Assembly (NCBI RefSeq): GCF_012931685.1
Contig: NZ_JABANC010000005.1
Coordinates: forward strand, 124,001 to 188,000
DNA length: 64,000 nt
Source of the DNA: Hanstruepera ponticola
Lineage (GTDB): Bacteria > Bacteroidota > Bacteroidia > Flavobacteriales > Flavobacteriaceae
Direction: 5' to 3'
Within the stretch, counting starts at the first letter, position 1. Each line of letters starts with the position of its first letter. Positions 1 through 8,447 of this stretch are shown here, in pieces. A program made the position numbers and the translations under genes. The notes beneath the pieces were generated by a model, which was given only the letters and a program-made list of their open reading frames with translations, searched no databases and was not told the origin of the DNA.

Positions 1-640
1 TAGTCTTTAAAACCGGATTGATTTCAAATAAAGATGAATCAGATTCTACATAAGCCGTATATAAAGCAGTAACAAATTTTGTCATCTCCTTAAATGCCAT
101 TCCTGACAAACCTAAATTAAAAGCAACACGTCTAGCTTGAAAAGGCATTATTCCTACTGATGGATCAATTTCTTCAGTAAATATTAAATGTGGTGTTTCT
201 TCTGCAACTGTTTCAATATCCATACCGCCTTCGGTAGAATACATAATCATATTACGACCTGTACCACGATTTAATAGAACGGACATGTAAAATTCACTTG
301 TTTCACTTTCTCCTGGATAGTAAACATCTTCGGCTATTAACACCTGATGCACACGCTTACCTTCGGCTGAAGTTTGTGGTGTCACCAAATTCATTCCAAT
401 AATTTGACCAGCAATTTCTTCAACTTCCTTAAGGTTTTTGGCTAATTTAACACCACCACCTTTTCCACGACCACCTGCGTGCACTTGAGCCTTTATAACA
501 TGCCAACTAGTACCTGTTTCATCAGTCAATTGTTTAGCAGCAGCAACTGCTTCTTGAGGGTTTTGTGCAACAATACCTCTTTGAATGCGCACGCCAAAAC
601 TATTTAATATTTCTTTTCCTTGATATTCGTGTAAGTTCAT
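1..640 (-). CDS. sucC: Succinyl-CoA synthetase (ADP-forming) beta subunit, 3' part outside window
   Basis: The minus-strand reading frame begins MNLHEYQGKEIL and continues for about 213 codons to the window edge, so the C-terminal half is missing. It matches the ATP-grasp N-terminal region of SucC: the conserved VKAQVHAGGRGKGGGVKLAK nucleotide-binding loop follows the opening helix, and EINPV ends the visible part. SucC with SucD converts succinyl-CoA, ADP and phosphate to succinate, CoA and ATP in the TCA cycle in the cytoplasm. The start is fixed by the conserved opening and by a promoter motif 26 bp upstream. It is divergent from lysA. Confidence 0.96.
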   Translation of the reverse strand, partial: MNLHEYQGKEILNSFGVRIQRGIVAQNPQEAVAAAKQLTDETGTSWHVIKAQVHAGGRGKGGGVKLAKNLKEVEEIAGQIIGMNLVTPQTSAEGKRVHQVLIAEDVYYPGESETSEFYMSVLLNRGTGRNMIMYSTEGGMDIETVAEETPHLIFTEEIDPSVGIMPFQARRVAFNLGLSGMAFKEMTKFVTALYTAYVESDSSLFEINPVLKT

Positions 641-665
641 CTTTTAATCCATATTTAAAGTGCCA

Positions 666-673
666 CAAAAGTA
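666..673 (-). promoter_or_regulatory. Probable -7 promoter element of sucC
   Basis: The plus strand reads CAAAAGTA, i.e. TACTTTTG on the minus strand, a perfect Bacteroidota TAnnTTTG -7 element. A TTG on the minus strand lies 20 bp further upstream, close to the usual -33 spacing. It sits 26 bp before the sucC start codon. Confidence 0.6.
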
Positions 674-788
674 ATCATCCTATTACTTTTTACCAATAAA
701 TTTTAAAGGAAGTATTCTCGCTCTTTTTAATTGACTGAATTTTGATATAAATCCCTAGAGATTCTAGCTACAATCCAAAAATACTTTT

Positions 789-796
789 TAGTTTTG
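789..796 (+). promoter_or_regulatory. Probable -7 promoter element of lysA
   Basis: TAGTTTTG matches the TAnnTTTG -7 consensus and lies 20 bp before the lysA start. No convincing -33 TTTG is visible at the expected distance. Confidence 0.45.
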
Positions 797-815
797 CGAA
801 TCTTAAATTAAAAAA

Positions 816-2021
816 ATGAATTCAAAAACCTTATTACAAATTGCAGCGGACTACGGAAGTCCCGTTTATGTGTATAACTCTGAAAAAATTGTTTCACAGT
901 ACAAACGCTTAACCAATGCTTTTAATAAGGTTAAAAAGGTAAAAATAAATTATGCTGTAAAAGCGTTATCAAACATTTCAGTATTGAAACTTATGAATTC
1001 ATTAGGTTCAGGTTTGGATACGGTATCTATTCAGGAAGTAAAACTGGGATTAGAAGCTGGCTTTTCACCTGAAAACATAATTTATACGCCTAATGGTGTG
1101 TCCTTGGAAGAAATTGAACTTGCTGCCAGTTTAGGTGTACAGATTAATATTGACAATCTCTCTATTTTGGAGCAATTTGGAACCAAATTTCCAAAAACAC
1201 CAGTTTGCATTCGAATTAATCCTCATGTCATGGCTGGCGGAAACACGAATATTTCAGTTGGTCATATTGACAGTAAGTTTGGTATTTCCATCCATCAAAT
1301 ACCGCATATTTTACGTATTGTAGAAAATACCAATATGAACATTAACGGCATTCACATGCATACAGGTAGTGATATTCTAGATATCGATGTGTTTTTGTAC
1401 GCCATTGAAATTTTGTTTGAAACCGCCAAAAACTTTTCAGATTTAGAGTTTATAGATTTTGGTTCAGGTTTTAAAGTGCCTTACAAAGATGGCGATATTG
1501 AAACCAATATTGAAGAACTTGGAAACAAGTTAAGTAAACGTTTCAACGCATTTTGCAAAGAATATGGTAAAGAATTGACCTTGGCTTTTGAACCAGGAAA
1601 ATTTCTTGTAAGTGAAGCGGGTTATTTCTTAACTAAAGTTAATGTAGTCAAGCAAACCACCTCAACTGTATTTGCACAAATTGATTCAGGATTTAATCAC
1701 TTAATTCGTCCTATGCTCTATGGCTCCCAACATGAAATCATTAACATATCCAATCCAAATGGTCGTGAACGCTTTTATTCAGTTGTAGGCTATATTTGTG
1801 AAACAGATACGTTTGCCAATAACCGACGTATTAATGAAATTACAGAAGGTGATATTTTAGCATTTAAAAATGCTGGCGCGTATTGCTACTCCATGGCTTC
1901 AAATTACAACTCACGCTATAGACCTGCAGAAGTTTTATGGCACAACGGAAAAGCACATTTAATCAGAAAACGCGAAACCTTTGATGATATCATTAAAAAT
2001 CAAATAGAAATAGCTCTATAA
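816..2021 (+). CDS. lysA: Diaminopimelate decarboxylase
   Basis: 401 aa, PLP-dependent fold-type III decarboxylase. It catalyses the last step of lysine synthesis, meso-diaminopimelate to lysine plus CO2, in the cytoplasm. The PLP lysine is K49 in NYAVKA; HMHTGSDI and the glycine-rich GSGFK are barrel motifs, EPGKFLV and the CETDTF segment (replacing the common CESGD) form the C-terminal active site across the dimer, and YCYSMASNYN is the usual C-terminal signature. Length is normal for LysA. It stands alone, divergent from sucC. Carboxynorspermidine decarboxylase is a relative, but the motifs favour LysA. Confidence 0.93.
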   Translation: MNSKTLLQIAADYGSPVYVYNSEKIVSQYKRLTNAFNKVKKVKINYAVKALSNISVLKLMNSLGSGLDTVSIQEVKLGLEAGFSPENIIYTPNGVSLEEIELAASLGVQINIDNLSILEQFGTKFPKTPVCIRINPHVMAGGNTNISVGHIDSKFGISIHQIPHILRIVENTNMNINGIHMHTGSDILDIDVFLYAIEILFETAKNFSDLEFIDFGSGFKVPYKDGDIETNIEELGNKLSKRFNAFCKEYGKELTLAFEPGKFLVSEAGYFLTKVNVVKQTTSTVFAQIDSGFNHLIRPMLYGSQHEIINISNPNGRERFYSVVGYICETDTFANNRRINEITEGDILAFKNAGAYCYSMASNYNSRYRPAEVLWHNGKAHLIRKRETFDDIIKNQIEIAL

Positions 2022-2111
2022 ATCATTTTTTTCGTTTATCGAATTCTACAAAGTAGATTTGCTCATGTTATGAAATTACTGTAATTTTTGAGTCTAGAAA
2101 TTTCGGTATTT

Positions 2112-3197
2112 ATGAGCAAAAAATTCTATGTCGATCCAGATATAAAAGTTGCAGAGACTTTGCCTGCCGATTTTTATAGAAGTCAAATTGTATTTGAAGA
2201 TATTAAAGAGAAGGTTTTTGTAAAAACTTGGCAATTCATAGGTGATGATAATTTAGTGCCATTTGCACAAACCGTTCATCCGTTTATTCTTTTGGACAAC
2301 TATATTACAGAGCCATTGGTACTATCTAGAGATGCAGAGGACAGTATTAAATGTTTCAGTAACGTATGCACGCATCGCGGGAATATTGTAGTCAATAATC
2401 CTGGTAAATTGAAACAATTACGCTGTATGTATCATGGACGACGATTTGGCTTGGATGGCACATTTAAATCCATGCCTGAATTCGAAGAAGCTGAAAATTT
2501 CCCAAGACCTTGTGATAGTTTGAGAGAATTTTTGGTGCGTACACTAGGCCCATTTGTTTTTGTTGGCTTAAACCCGTCTTTTGATTTAGATGATGTATTA
2601 AGTGTGATGATAGAGCGCATTGGTTTTTTACCGTTACATCAGTTTAAATTAGACACTGGTTCCAGTAAAGATTATTTAGTTAATTGCCATTGGGCGCTGT
2701 ACTGTGATAACTATTTAGAAGGATTCCATATCCCTTTTGTACATGATGACCTGAATGAGGTTCTGGATTATGGTAATTACACAACTGAAATCTATAAACA
2801 TTGTAATCTACAAATTGGTTATGCTAATGAAGGTGAAGAAGTCTTTGATTTGCCTCAATATCATAAAGATTATGGTAAAAATATTGCAGCCTATTACTAT
2901 TGGATTTTCCCGAATATGATGTTTAATTTTTATCCTTGGGGTTTGTCTATTAATGTGGTGAAACCTATGAGTTTAAATAAAACAAAAGTTTCGTTTATCA
3001 CTTACGTCCATGATGAAACCAAACTTAATAAAGGTGCTGGGGCTCTTTTAGACAAGGTTGAACGCGAGGATGAATTTGTGGTTGAAGGTGTTCATAAAGG
3101 TGTACAATCTCGTTATTACAACACGGGTCGGTTTTCACCAACACGAGAAAAAGGTGTACACCATTTTCATGGCCTACTTGCTAAATACCTGAAATAA
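2112..3197 (+). CDS. Rieske [2Fe-2S] aromatic-ring-hydroxylating oxygenase alpha subunit-like protein
   Basis: 361 aa when started at the ATG at 2112; a TTG 24 bp upstream is possible but less likely. The N-terminal Rieske domain binds [2Fe-2S] through C86 and H88 (CTH) and C105 and H108 (CMYH). The C-terminal SRPBCC catalytic domain has the mononuclear iron motif NYLEGFHIPFVH. This architecture is that of Rieske mono- or dioxygenases such as choline monooxygenase-like and aromatic oxygenases; the substrate cannot be read from sequence. No reductase or beta subunit lies nearby. The stop is one base before the next start, so it is probably co-transcribed with the SRPBCC gene. Confidence 0.85.
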   Translation: MSKKFYVDPDIKVAETLPADFYRSQIVFEDIKEKVFVKTWQFIGDDNLVPFAQTVHPFILLDNYITEPLVLSRDAEDSIKCFSNVCTHRGNIVVNNPGKLKQLRCMYHGRRFGLDGTFKSMPEFEEAENFPRPCDSLREFLVRTLGPFVFVGLNPSFDLDDVLSVMIERIGFLPLHQFKLDTGSSKDYLVNCHWALYCDNYLEGFHIPFVHDDLNEVLDYGNYTTEIYKHCNLQIGYANEGEEVFDLPQYHKDYGKNIAAYYYWIFPNMMFNFYPWGLSINVVKPMSLNKTKVSFITYVHDETKLNKGAGALLDKVEREDEFVVEGVHKGVQSRYYNTGRFSPTREKGVHHFHGLLAKYLK

Positions 3198-3198
3198 T

Positions 3199-3711
3199 AT
3201 GGAAAAACTACAATGGCATTCATTTGAAAAAAAGATTTACATCAAATCAACATCTAAAGAACTTTACCAATTATGGGCTACAGAAAAAGGTATCACATCT
3301 TGGTTTTTGAGTCAAGCAAAATTTAAAGATAAGTCAGGTGCCTTAAGAAATAAACAAGATTTTGTTCAAATTGGTGACACTTATACATGGCATTGGCATA
3401 ATTGGGATGGTAAAGCCGAAGGAACTATTACTCAAGCAAATGGTAAAGACTTTCTGGAATTTACATTTGAAGGCTCAAAAGTATCTATTAACCTCGAACA
3501 AAAAAATGATCTAGTGATTGTTGTTTTAAGACAATTTGAAATCCCCGAAGATGATGAAAGTAAACTACGCATTCATTTTGGGTGTAGTAATGGATGGACT
3601 TTTTGGCTTACTAATTTAAAAGCTTTTGTAGAATATGGCATTTTACTCAATGAAACCGAGATTAATTTAAAAGAAAACGAACTTTCTGGTTATGTATTTG
3701 TAAACATGTAA
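3199..3711 (+). CDS. SRPBCC (AHSA1-like) domain protein
   Basis: 170 aa, no signal peptide or membrane segment. The pattern of an opening beta strand (KKIYIKSTSKELYQLWAT), then GITSWF, then GDTYTWHWHNWDG and a closing long helix is typical of the START/AHSA1 helix-grip fold that binds hydrophobic ligands. It begins one base after the Rieske oxygenase, itself ending in an SRPBCC catalytic domain, so a shared pathway is likely. The ligand is unknown. Confidence 0.75.
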   Translation: MEKLQWHSFEKKIYIKSTSKELYQLWATEKGITSWFLSQAKFKDKSGALRNKQDFVQIGDTYTWHWHNWDGKAEGTITQANGKDFLEFTFEGSKVSINLEQKNDLVIVVLRQFEIPEDDESKLRIHFGCSNGWTFWLTNLKAFVEYGILLNETEINLKENELSGYVFVNM

Positions 3712-3782
3712 CTTATCCTTTTTTTTAATATCTTTAGAATCTCCCTCAAGTCTTTTTAATAGCATTAAAAAAGACATTATAA

Positions 3783-4007
3783 ATGAAACCAACCAAAATT
3801 GTTGCTCCTAGCGTTGCAATAAATTTTACTCCAAATCAATATTTTAATCCTACCTATTCTTTTCTACCCTTTTTCTTCTGGGTAACAACCGCTATACATA
3901 TTTACCATTATATCCTTATTTCACTTGATGAAATAAAAAAAATAGAAATTCAGAAATTATATCATTTAATCAACCCGTTAAAAAACACTAATCATGAAAA
4001 CAATTAA
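3783..4007 (+). CDS. Doubtful 74-aa hypothetical ORF
   Basis: An ATG-started frame of 74 codons fills most of the gap between the SRPBCC gene and the next lipoprotein gene and overlaps the latter by 14 bp. It would encode one hydrophobic stretch (YSFLPFFFWVTTAIHIYHYI) and a charged tail. No family is recognised. Just upstream, around 3752-3778, is an imperfect AT-rich hairpin. The overlap and lack of any motif make a chance frame quite possible. Confidence 0.25.
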   Translation: MKPTKIVAPSVAINFTPNQYFNPTYSFLPFFFWVTTAIHIYHYILISLDEIKKIEIQKLYHLINPLKNTNHENN

Positions 4008-4869
4008 ACTTTTAGCAATAGTATTGACTTTGTCATTATTATCTTGTAGTAATCCCAATCAACAAATAGAAAAAGACATGGAAATGTACACCACTGTTTG
4101 GGATGACATTATTAACAAAGGTGAACTTGACAAAATAAACAACACTTATTTTGATGAAAACATAACACTTATCAGTAGTCCTGAAAATGTAGTTGGCATA
4201 GCTAATTTTAAAGATTATTATTCCAATTTCGTTACTGGTTTTTCTGAACCAAATTTTACCATAAAAGATATTTTTGGTCAAGGAGACAAGCTGGTAAAAC
4301 ACTGGCACTTCACTGGTAAGCATACTGGTGATTTTTTTGGCATTCCACCTACAGGAAAAGCAGTCGATGTTGAGGGTACCACTCTCGTAAAAATGAAAGA
4401 CGGAAAGATTGCTCAAGAGCAAGATTTTATGGACAATATGATTTTTATGCAACAATTAGGTTTTGTTTCTGACCCAAATAATTTAGCCGTTGTAAACGCT
4501 GCCTATGAGGCATTTGGAAAAGGCGATATTGAAGGTGTAGTAGCTACATTTCGTCCAGATATTGTTTGGAATGAAGCTGAAGGTAATGCATATGCCGACG
4601 GCAACCCATACAAAGGAGCAGATGCTATTGTTGAAGGTGTTTTTGGTCGCGTTGTTAATGAATGGGATGGATTTACGCTTAAAAACATTGAGTTACATGA
4701 AATGTCCGAAAATCAAGTTTTGGCCACATTACGCTATAACGCCAAACATAAAAAGACCGGTAAAAGTATAGATGCTCAAGTAGCGCATCATTGGACTTTA
4801 GAAAATGGTAAGATTATAGGTTTTCAGCAATATGTTGATACGAAACAATTAGCTGAAGCTTCAAAATAA
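3994..4869 (+). CDS. Lipoprotein with two NTF2/SnoaL-like domains
   Basis: 291 aa. A lipoprotein signal ends at C18 (LLSC), so the protein is probably anchored in the envelope. Residues about 30-150 form a SnoaL/ester-cyclase-type domain (HWHFTGKHTGDFFGIPPTGK is the classic polyketide-cyclase-like stretch), and about 160-285 form a second NTF2-like domain (AAYEAFGKGDIEGVVATFRP, then HHWTLENGKI). Such domains bind or transform small hydrophobic molecules, or act only as binding modules; the reaction is unknown. Ten bases separate it from the next lipoprotein gene, suggesting one operon. Confidence 0.75.
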   Translation: MKTIKLLAIVLTLSLLSCSNPNQQIEKDMEMYTTVWDDIINKGELDKINNTYFDENITLISSPENVVGIANFKDYYSNFVTGFSEPNFTIKDIFGQGDKLVKHWHFTGKHTGDFFGIPPTGKAVDVEGTTLVKMKDGKIAQEQDFMDNMIFMQQLGFVSDPNNLAVVNAAYEAFGKGDIEGVVATFRPDIVWNEAEGNAYADGNPYKGADAIVEGVFGRVVNEWDGFTLKNIELHEMSENQVLATLRYNAKHKKTGKSIDAQVAHHWTLENGKIIGFQQYVDTKQLAEASK

Positions 4870-4879
4870 AACAGATATA

Positions 4880-5938
4880 ATGAAATTAAACATTTATATA
4901 GTTCTGCTATTTTCAATTTTGGCTTTTAATTGTCAAGAAAAAACAGAAAAAGAGGTTGTTGCACCCGAAGAAAATATTAATGGTAGTTATCTTGACTATT
5001 CAGGAAATGAAGACCAATTTACAGGTGGCATAAATATGATTCCTATTAAAACCAAAATAGGAACTTTTAATGTGTACACAAAACGCGTGGGTAACAATCC
5101 GAAAATGCGCGTATTACTTTTACATGGTGGACCTGGCGGTACACATGAAGAATTTGACTGTTTTGACGGTTATCTTCCTAACGAAGGCATCGAATATATT
5201 TATTATGATCAGTTAGATTCTTATTATAGTGATAAGCCTAATGATTCAACACTTTGGACTACAGAACATTTTGTAGAAGAAGTTGAGCAAGTTAGAAAAG
5301 CTCTAAATTTAGATAAGGATAATTTTTATTTACTAGGGCAATCTTGGGGAGGAATTCTAGCAATGGAATATGCACTAAAATATCAAGATAATTTAAAAGG
5401 TTTAATAATCTCAAACATGATGTCTAGTGCTCCAGCATATAGTACATATGCTCAAGAAGTTCTAGGTCCGCAAATGCCAGCTGAAGTTTTAAATGAAATT
5501 TTAGAGTTTGAAGCCAACAAAGACTATTCTAATCCTAGGTATGGCGAGCTCTTAATGAATCACTATTATACCGAACATACATTACGAATGCCTATAGAAG
5601 AATGGCCAAAATCAGTAAATTTATTATTCCAGCATTTAAATCATGACCTATACTTATATATGCAAGGACCAAGTGAATTTGGGATGGCAGGAAATGCCAC
5701 ACTTAAGAATTGGGATGTATCAAACCGATTAAAAACGGTCAATACTCCAACACTTGTTATAGGTGCGACGTATGACACCATGGATCCAAAACACATGGAA
5801 TGGATGGCAAATGAGTTTCCTAATGGGCGATTTTTGTTATGTCCGAATGGTAGCCATTTCGCACAATACGATGACCAAAAAACTTATTTTAAAGGACTTA
5901 TTAATTTCATTAAGGATGTGAATAACGGTTCATTTTAA
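4880..5938 (+). CDS. Proline iminopeptidase-family alpha/beta hydrolase, lipoprotein
   Basis: 352 aa. A signal peptide ends at C18 (LAFNC), a plausible Bacteroidota lipobox. The fold carries the S33 peptidase features: oxyanion motif HGGPGG, nucleophile elbow GQSWGG, an acid in the TYDTMDP region and the late histidine in GSHFAQYD. S33 enzymes remove N-terminal proline or other residues from peptides. The lipid anchor suggests peptide processing at the envelope rather than in the cytoplasm. It lies between an NTF2-like lipoprotein and the SGNH/MBOAT pair. Confidence 0.85.
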   Translation: MKLNIYIVLLFSILAFNCQEKTEKEVVAPEENINGSYLDYSGNEDQFTGGINMIPIKTKIGTFNVYTKRVGNNPKMRVLLLHGGPGGTHEEFDCFDGYLPNEGIEYIYYDQLDSYYSDKPNDSTLWTTEHFVEEVEQVRKALNLDKDNFYLLGQSWGGILAMEYALKYQDNLKGLIISNMMSSAPAYSTYAQEVLGPQMPAEVLNEILEFEANKDYSNPRYGELLMNHYYTEHTLRMPIEEWPKSVNLLFQHLNHDLYLYMQGPSEFGMAGNATLKNWDVSNRLKTVNTPTLVIGATYDTMDPKHMEWMANEFPNGRFLLCPNGSHFAQYDDQKTYFKGLINFIKDVNNGSF

Positions 5939-5970
5939 TCATGACTTTTACTAACTAAACCAACCAAAAT

Positions 5971-7014
5971 ATGAATCTTAAACAATCATTAATCTGCGCG
6001 ATAGCATTGTGTGTTTTAGGCACAGTTGCTTGGGAACTATATTGGCGCTCGCAAGGCTATTATCCGGATTTAGATAACGATGAGGCTTTATTTGCCGCAC
6101 AACGTAAACGAGCTGACAAAGCATCAAACTCTGATGTCATTCTAATTGGTTCATCACGAATTCATTTCGATATTCAACTCGATGTTTGGAAAAAAGAAAC
6201 CGGAATAAAACCAATTCAATTAGCTTATCCTGGCGCAACACCACTTCCAGTTTTTCACGATTTAGTTCATAAGACCGATTTTTCAGGAACAATTGTAGTT
6301 GGTGTGACACCAGGTTTATTCTTTTCTTCGACCACCACTGAAAAGCGAGCTTATAGAAGTGCTAACGACAAAGTTGAATATTTTCATGATCAAACTTATG
6401 CACAACAATTAAATCATATGTTATCAATCCCATTACAGCAAAACCTTGCGTTTATGAGTGATGCAGATGGTGTAGATGCTATGAAACTGCAATTCTTATT
6501 AGAAGGTATCCAATTTGGAAACCGAATTGAAGGAAGTGACTTCCCTCCTTTTCCAAACTTCGCCGATATCTCATTAGACAGAAACTTACGCATGACTGAA
6601 AAAACAGTCACGGACACCGCTTTTGCTAGACTGATAAAAAATGTCTGGAGTTTTAAAAGTACGCCTGAAACACCTCCAAGAGAATTGGATAAAGAAGGTG
6701 TTATGAAAATCTTTGTAGCTGATGCAAAAGCATTTCAAGACCGTGGTGGAAATCTGGTTCTTTTAAGATGTCCATCGACTGAGTATTATCGTAAAAAAGA
6801 AGAAAACTTTTATTGTCGCGATGAATTTTGGGATGAACTCGTAAAACAATCTGGTGCGAAAGGTTATCATTTTGAAGATTATGTACAATTAAAAGATTTA
6901 GATTGTCCAGAGTGGTCGCACCTTTCTGGTGAAGACGCTGATTTTTTTACAGCAGAAGTCGCCAAAATTATGATGAACGATAATAGTATTCCATTTAACC
7001 TTAAAACTAACTAG
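5971..7014 (+). CDS. Membrane-anchored SGNH/AlgJ-DltD-like protein, partner of MBOAT
   Basis: 347 aa. An N-terminal membrane anchor (residues about 5-22) precedes a periplasmic domain. ILIGSSR at 57-63 resembles the GDSL nucleophile block, with S62 the likely serine, and the C-terminal DCPEWSHLS block resembles the closing Asp/His of SGNH esterases. The gene ends two bases before the MBOAT gene. In alginate, teichoic acid and related systems an MBOAT protein passes acyl groups across the membrane to an SGNH-like transferase, so this is probably the second half of such a pair. Family identity is inferred from weak motifs plus context. Confidence 0.6.
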   Translation: MNLKQSLICAIALCVLGTVAWELYWRSQGYYPDLDNDEALFAAQRKRADKASNSDVILIGSSRIHFDIQLDVWKKETGIKPIQLAYPGATPLPVFHDLVHKTDFSGTIVVGVTPGLFFSSTTTEKRAYRSANDKVEYFHDQTYAQQLNHMLSIPLQQNLAFMSDADGVDAMKLQFLLEGIQFGNRIEGSDFPPFPNFADISLDRNLRMTEKTVTDTAFARLIKNVWSFKSTPETPPRELDKEGVMKIFVADAKAFQDRGGNLVLLRCPSTEYYRKKEENFYCRDEFWDELVKQSGAKGYHFEDYVQLKDLDCPEWSHLSGEDADFFTAEVAKIMMNDNSIPFNLKTN

Positions 7015-7016
7015 AC

Positions 7017-8432
7017 ATGTTATTTAACTCATTAAGTTTTGTAGTTTTTCTAGTTATAGTTTTACTACTCTATTATTCTAAATTTTTGAATTGGACCAAC
7101 AAAAAACGTATGCTATTGTTAGCCAGTTATGTGTTTTATGGTTTATGGAATCCACCTTTAGTTATTCTATTATGGATATCAACAATGGTGGACTGGACTG
7201 CAGGGAAACGTTTAGCTGTAGAAGAGAATCAAAGAAAACGAAAAATGTGGCTTCTAACAAGTATGTTTGTCAACCTGGGTTTTCTAGGATTTTTCAAATA
7301 TGGAAACTTTTTATTGGAGAATTTCACGGCCGTTATAAACACCATGGGATTTGAATATGAAGCTTTACCAATGGACATTATTCTACCTATGGGTATTTCG
7401 TTTTATACGTTTCAAACTATGTCGTACACCATTGATATGTATAAACGTAAAATTGAACCAGCCAGAACATTTTTGGATTTTGCATTATATGTTACGTTCT
7501 TTCCGCAATTAGTTGCTGGTCCAATTGTTAGAGCAAAAGATTTAATCACACAATTTTACGAAGAGAAACGAGCAACAGCCAATCAATTTTTTTGGGGTGT
7601 TTTTTTGCTAACCATCGGATTGTTTCAAAAAGTAGTAATGGCAGACGCCTTGTTATCCAGCACGTCTGATAACGTATTTGGTTCAGACAAGTTATTACAC
7701 GGTGTTGACGCTTGGGTGGGAACCCTCGCCTTTTCAGGACAAATTTTCTTTGATTTTGCAGGATATTCAACATGTGCCATAGGTATAGCATTAATGCTTG
7801 GTATTATTCTACCAGACAACTTTAGATATCCTTATGCCTCACTTGGTTTTTCTGACTTATGGAGTCGCTGGCACATTTCATTATCAAGCTGGTTAAAAGA
7901 CTATTTATATATTCCTTTAGGTGGTAATCGTCATGGTATAACACGAATGTATGTAGCCCTAATGCTTACCATGCTTCTTGGTGGACTTTGGCATGGTGCC
8001 GCTTGGACCTTTATGGTTTGGGGTGGACTACATGGTACTTATTTGATATTGGAAAAGCTGCAAAAACAATACCTACCATTTAAAATCACTAAATGGAATG
8101 GCATATTCTTGGCATTTATCACCTTTTCGTGTGTAAATATTACCTGGGTGTTTTTTAGAGCAAGAGAATTTGATACGGCTTGGAACATGATAAAATCGAT
8201 GTTCTATATGCAAACTGAAGGTGAAAAGATATTAGGTTCTTTTGAAGTTTTAAAAGTTTCTGTAGTAGTTGGAATACTTTTTATTTGTCACTGGTTAATG
8301 CGAAATACAAGCATGAAAGCTGTATCCTTAAAAACAAATCCGTTCGTGTTAGGAATATTCTGGGCAATTATGCTATTTCTCATAATCATATCACAAGGTA
8401 GCGGTGAACAATTTATTTATTTCCAATTTTAA
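7017..8432 (+). CDS. MBOAT family O-acyltransferase (AlgI/DltB-like)
   Basis: 471 aa, about ten membrane segments. The diagnostic MBOAT stretch LWSRWHISLSSWLKDYLY holds H286, and LGGLWHGAAW holds the invariant H326. The N-terminal YYSKFLN...LLLASYVFYGLWNP and the PQLVAGPIVRA motif match AlgI-type proteins. These enzymes move acetyl or acyl groups from cytoplasmic donors toward extracytoplasmic polymers. Together with the preceding SGNH-like gene it probably O-acylates an exopolysaccharide or envelope glycan; no polymer synthase is present in the window, so the acceptor is unknown. Confidence 0.92.
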   Translation: MLFNSLSFVVFLVIVLLLYYSKFLNWTNKKRMLLLASYVFYGLWNPPLVILLWISTMVDWTAGKRLAVEENQRKRKMWLLTSMFVNLGFLGFFKYGNFLLENFTAVINTMGFEYEALPMDIILPMGISFYTFQTMSYTIDMYKRKIEPARTFLDFALYVTFFPQLVAGPIVRAKDLITQFYEEKRATANQFFWGVFLLTIGLFQKVVMADALLSSTSDNVFGSDKLLHGVDAWVGTLAFSGQIFFDFAGYSTCAIGIALMLGIILPDNFRYPYASLGFSDLWSRWHISLSSWLKDYLYIPLGGNRHGITRMYVALMLTMLLGGLWHGAAWTFMVWGGLHGTYLILEKLQKQYLPFKITKWNGIFLAFITFSCVNITWVFFRAREFDTAWNMIKSMFYMQTEGEKILGSFEVLKVSVVVGILFICHWLMRNTSMKAVSLKTNPFVLGIFWAIMLFLIIISQGSGEQFIYFQF

Positions 8433-8447
8433 ACTATTAATAGACTT

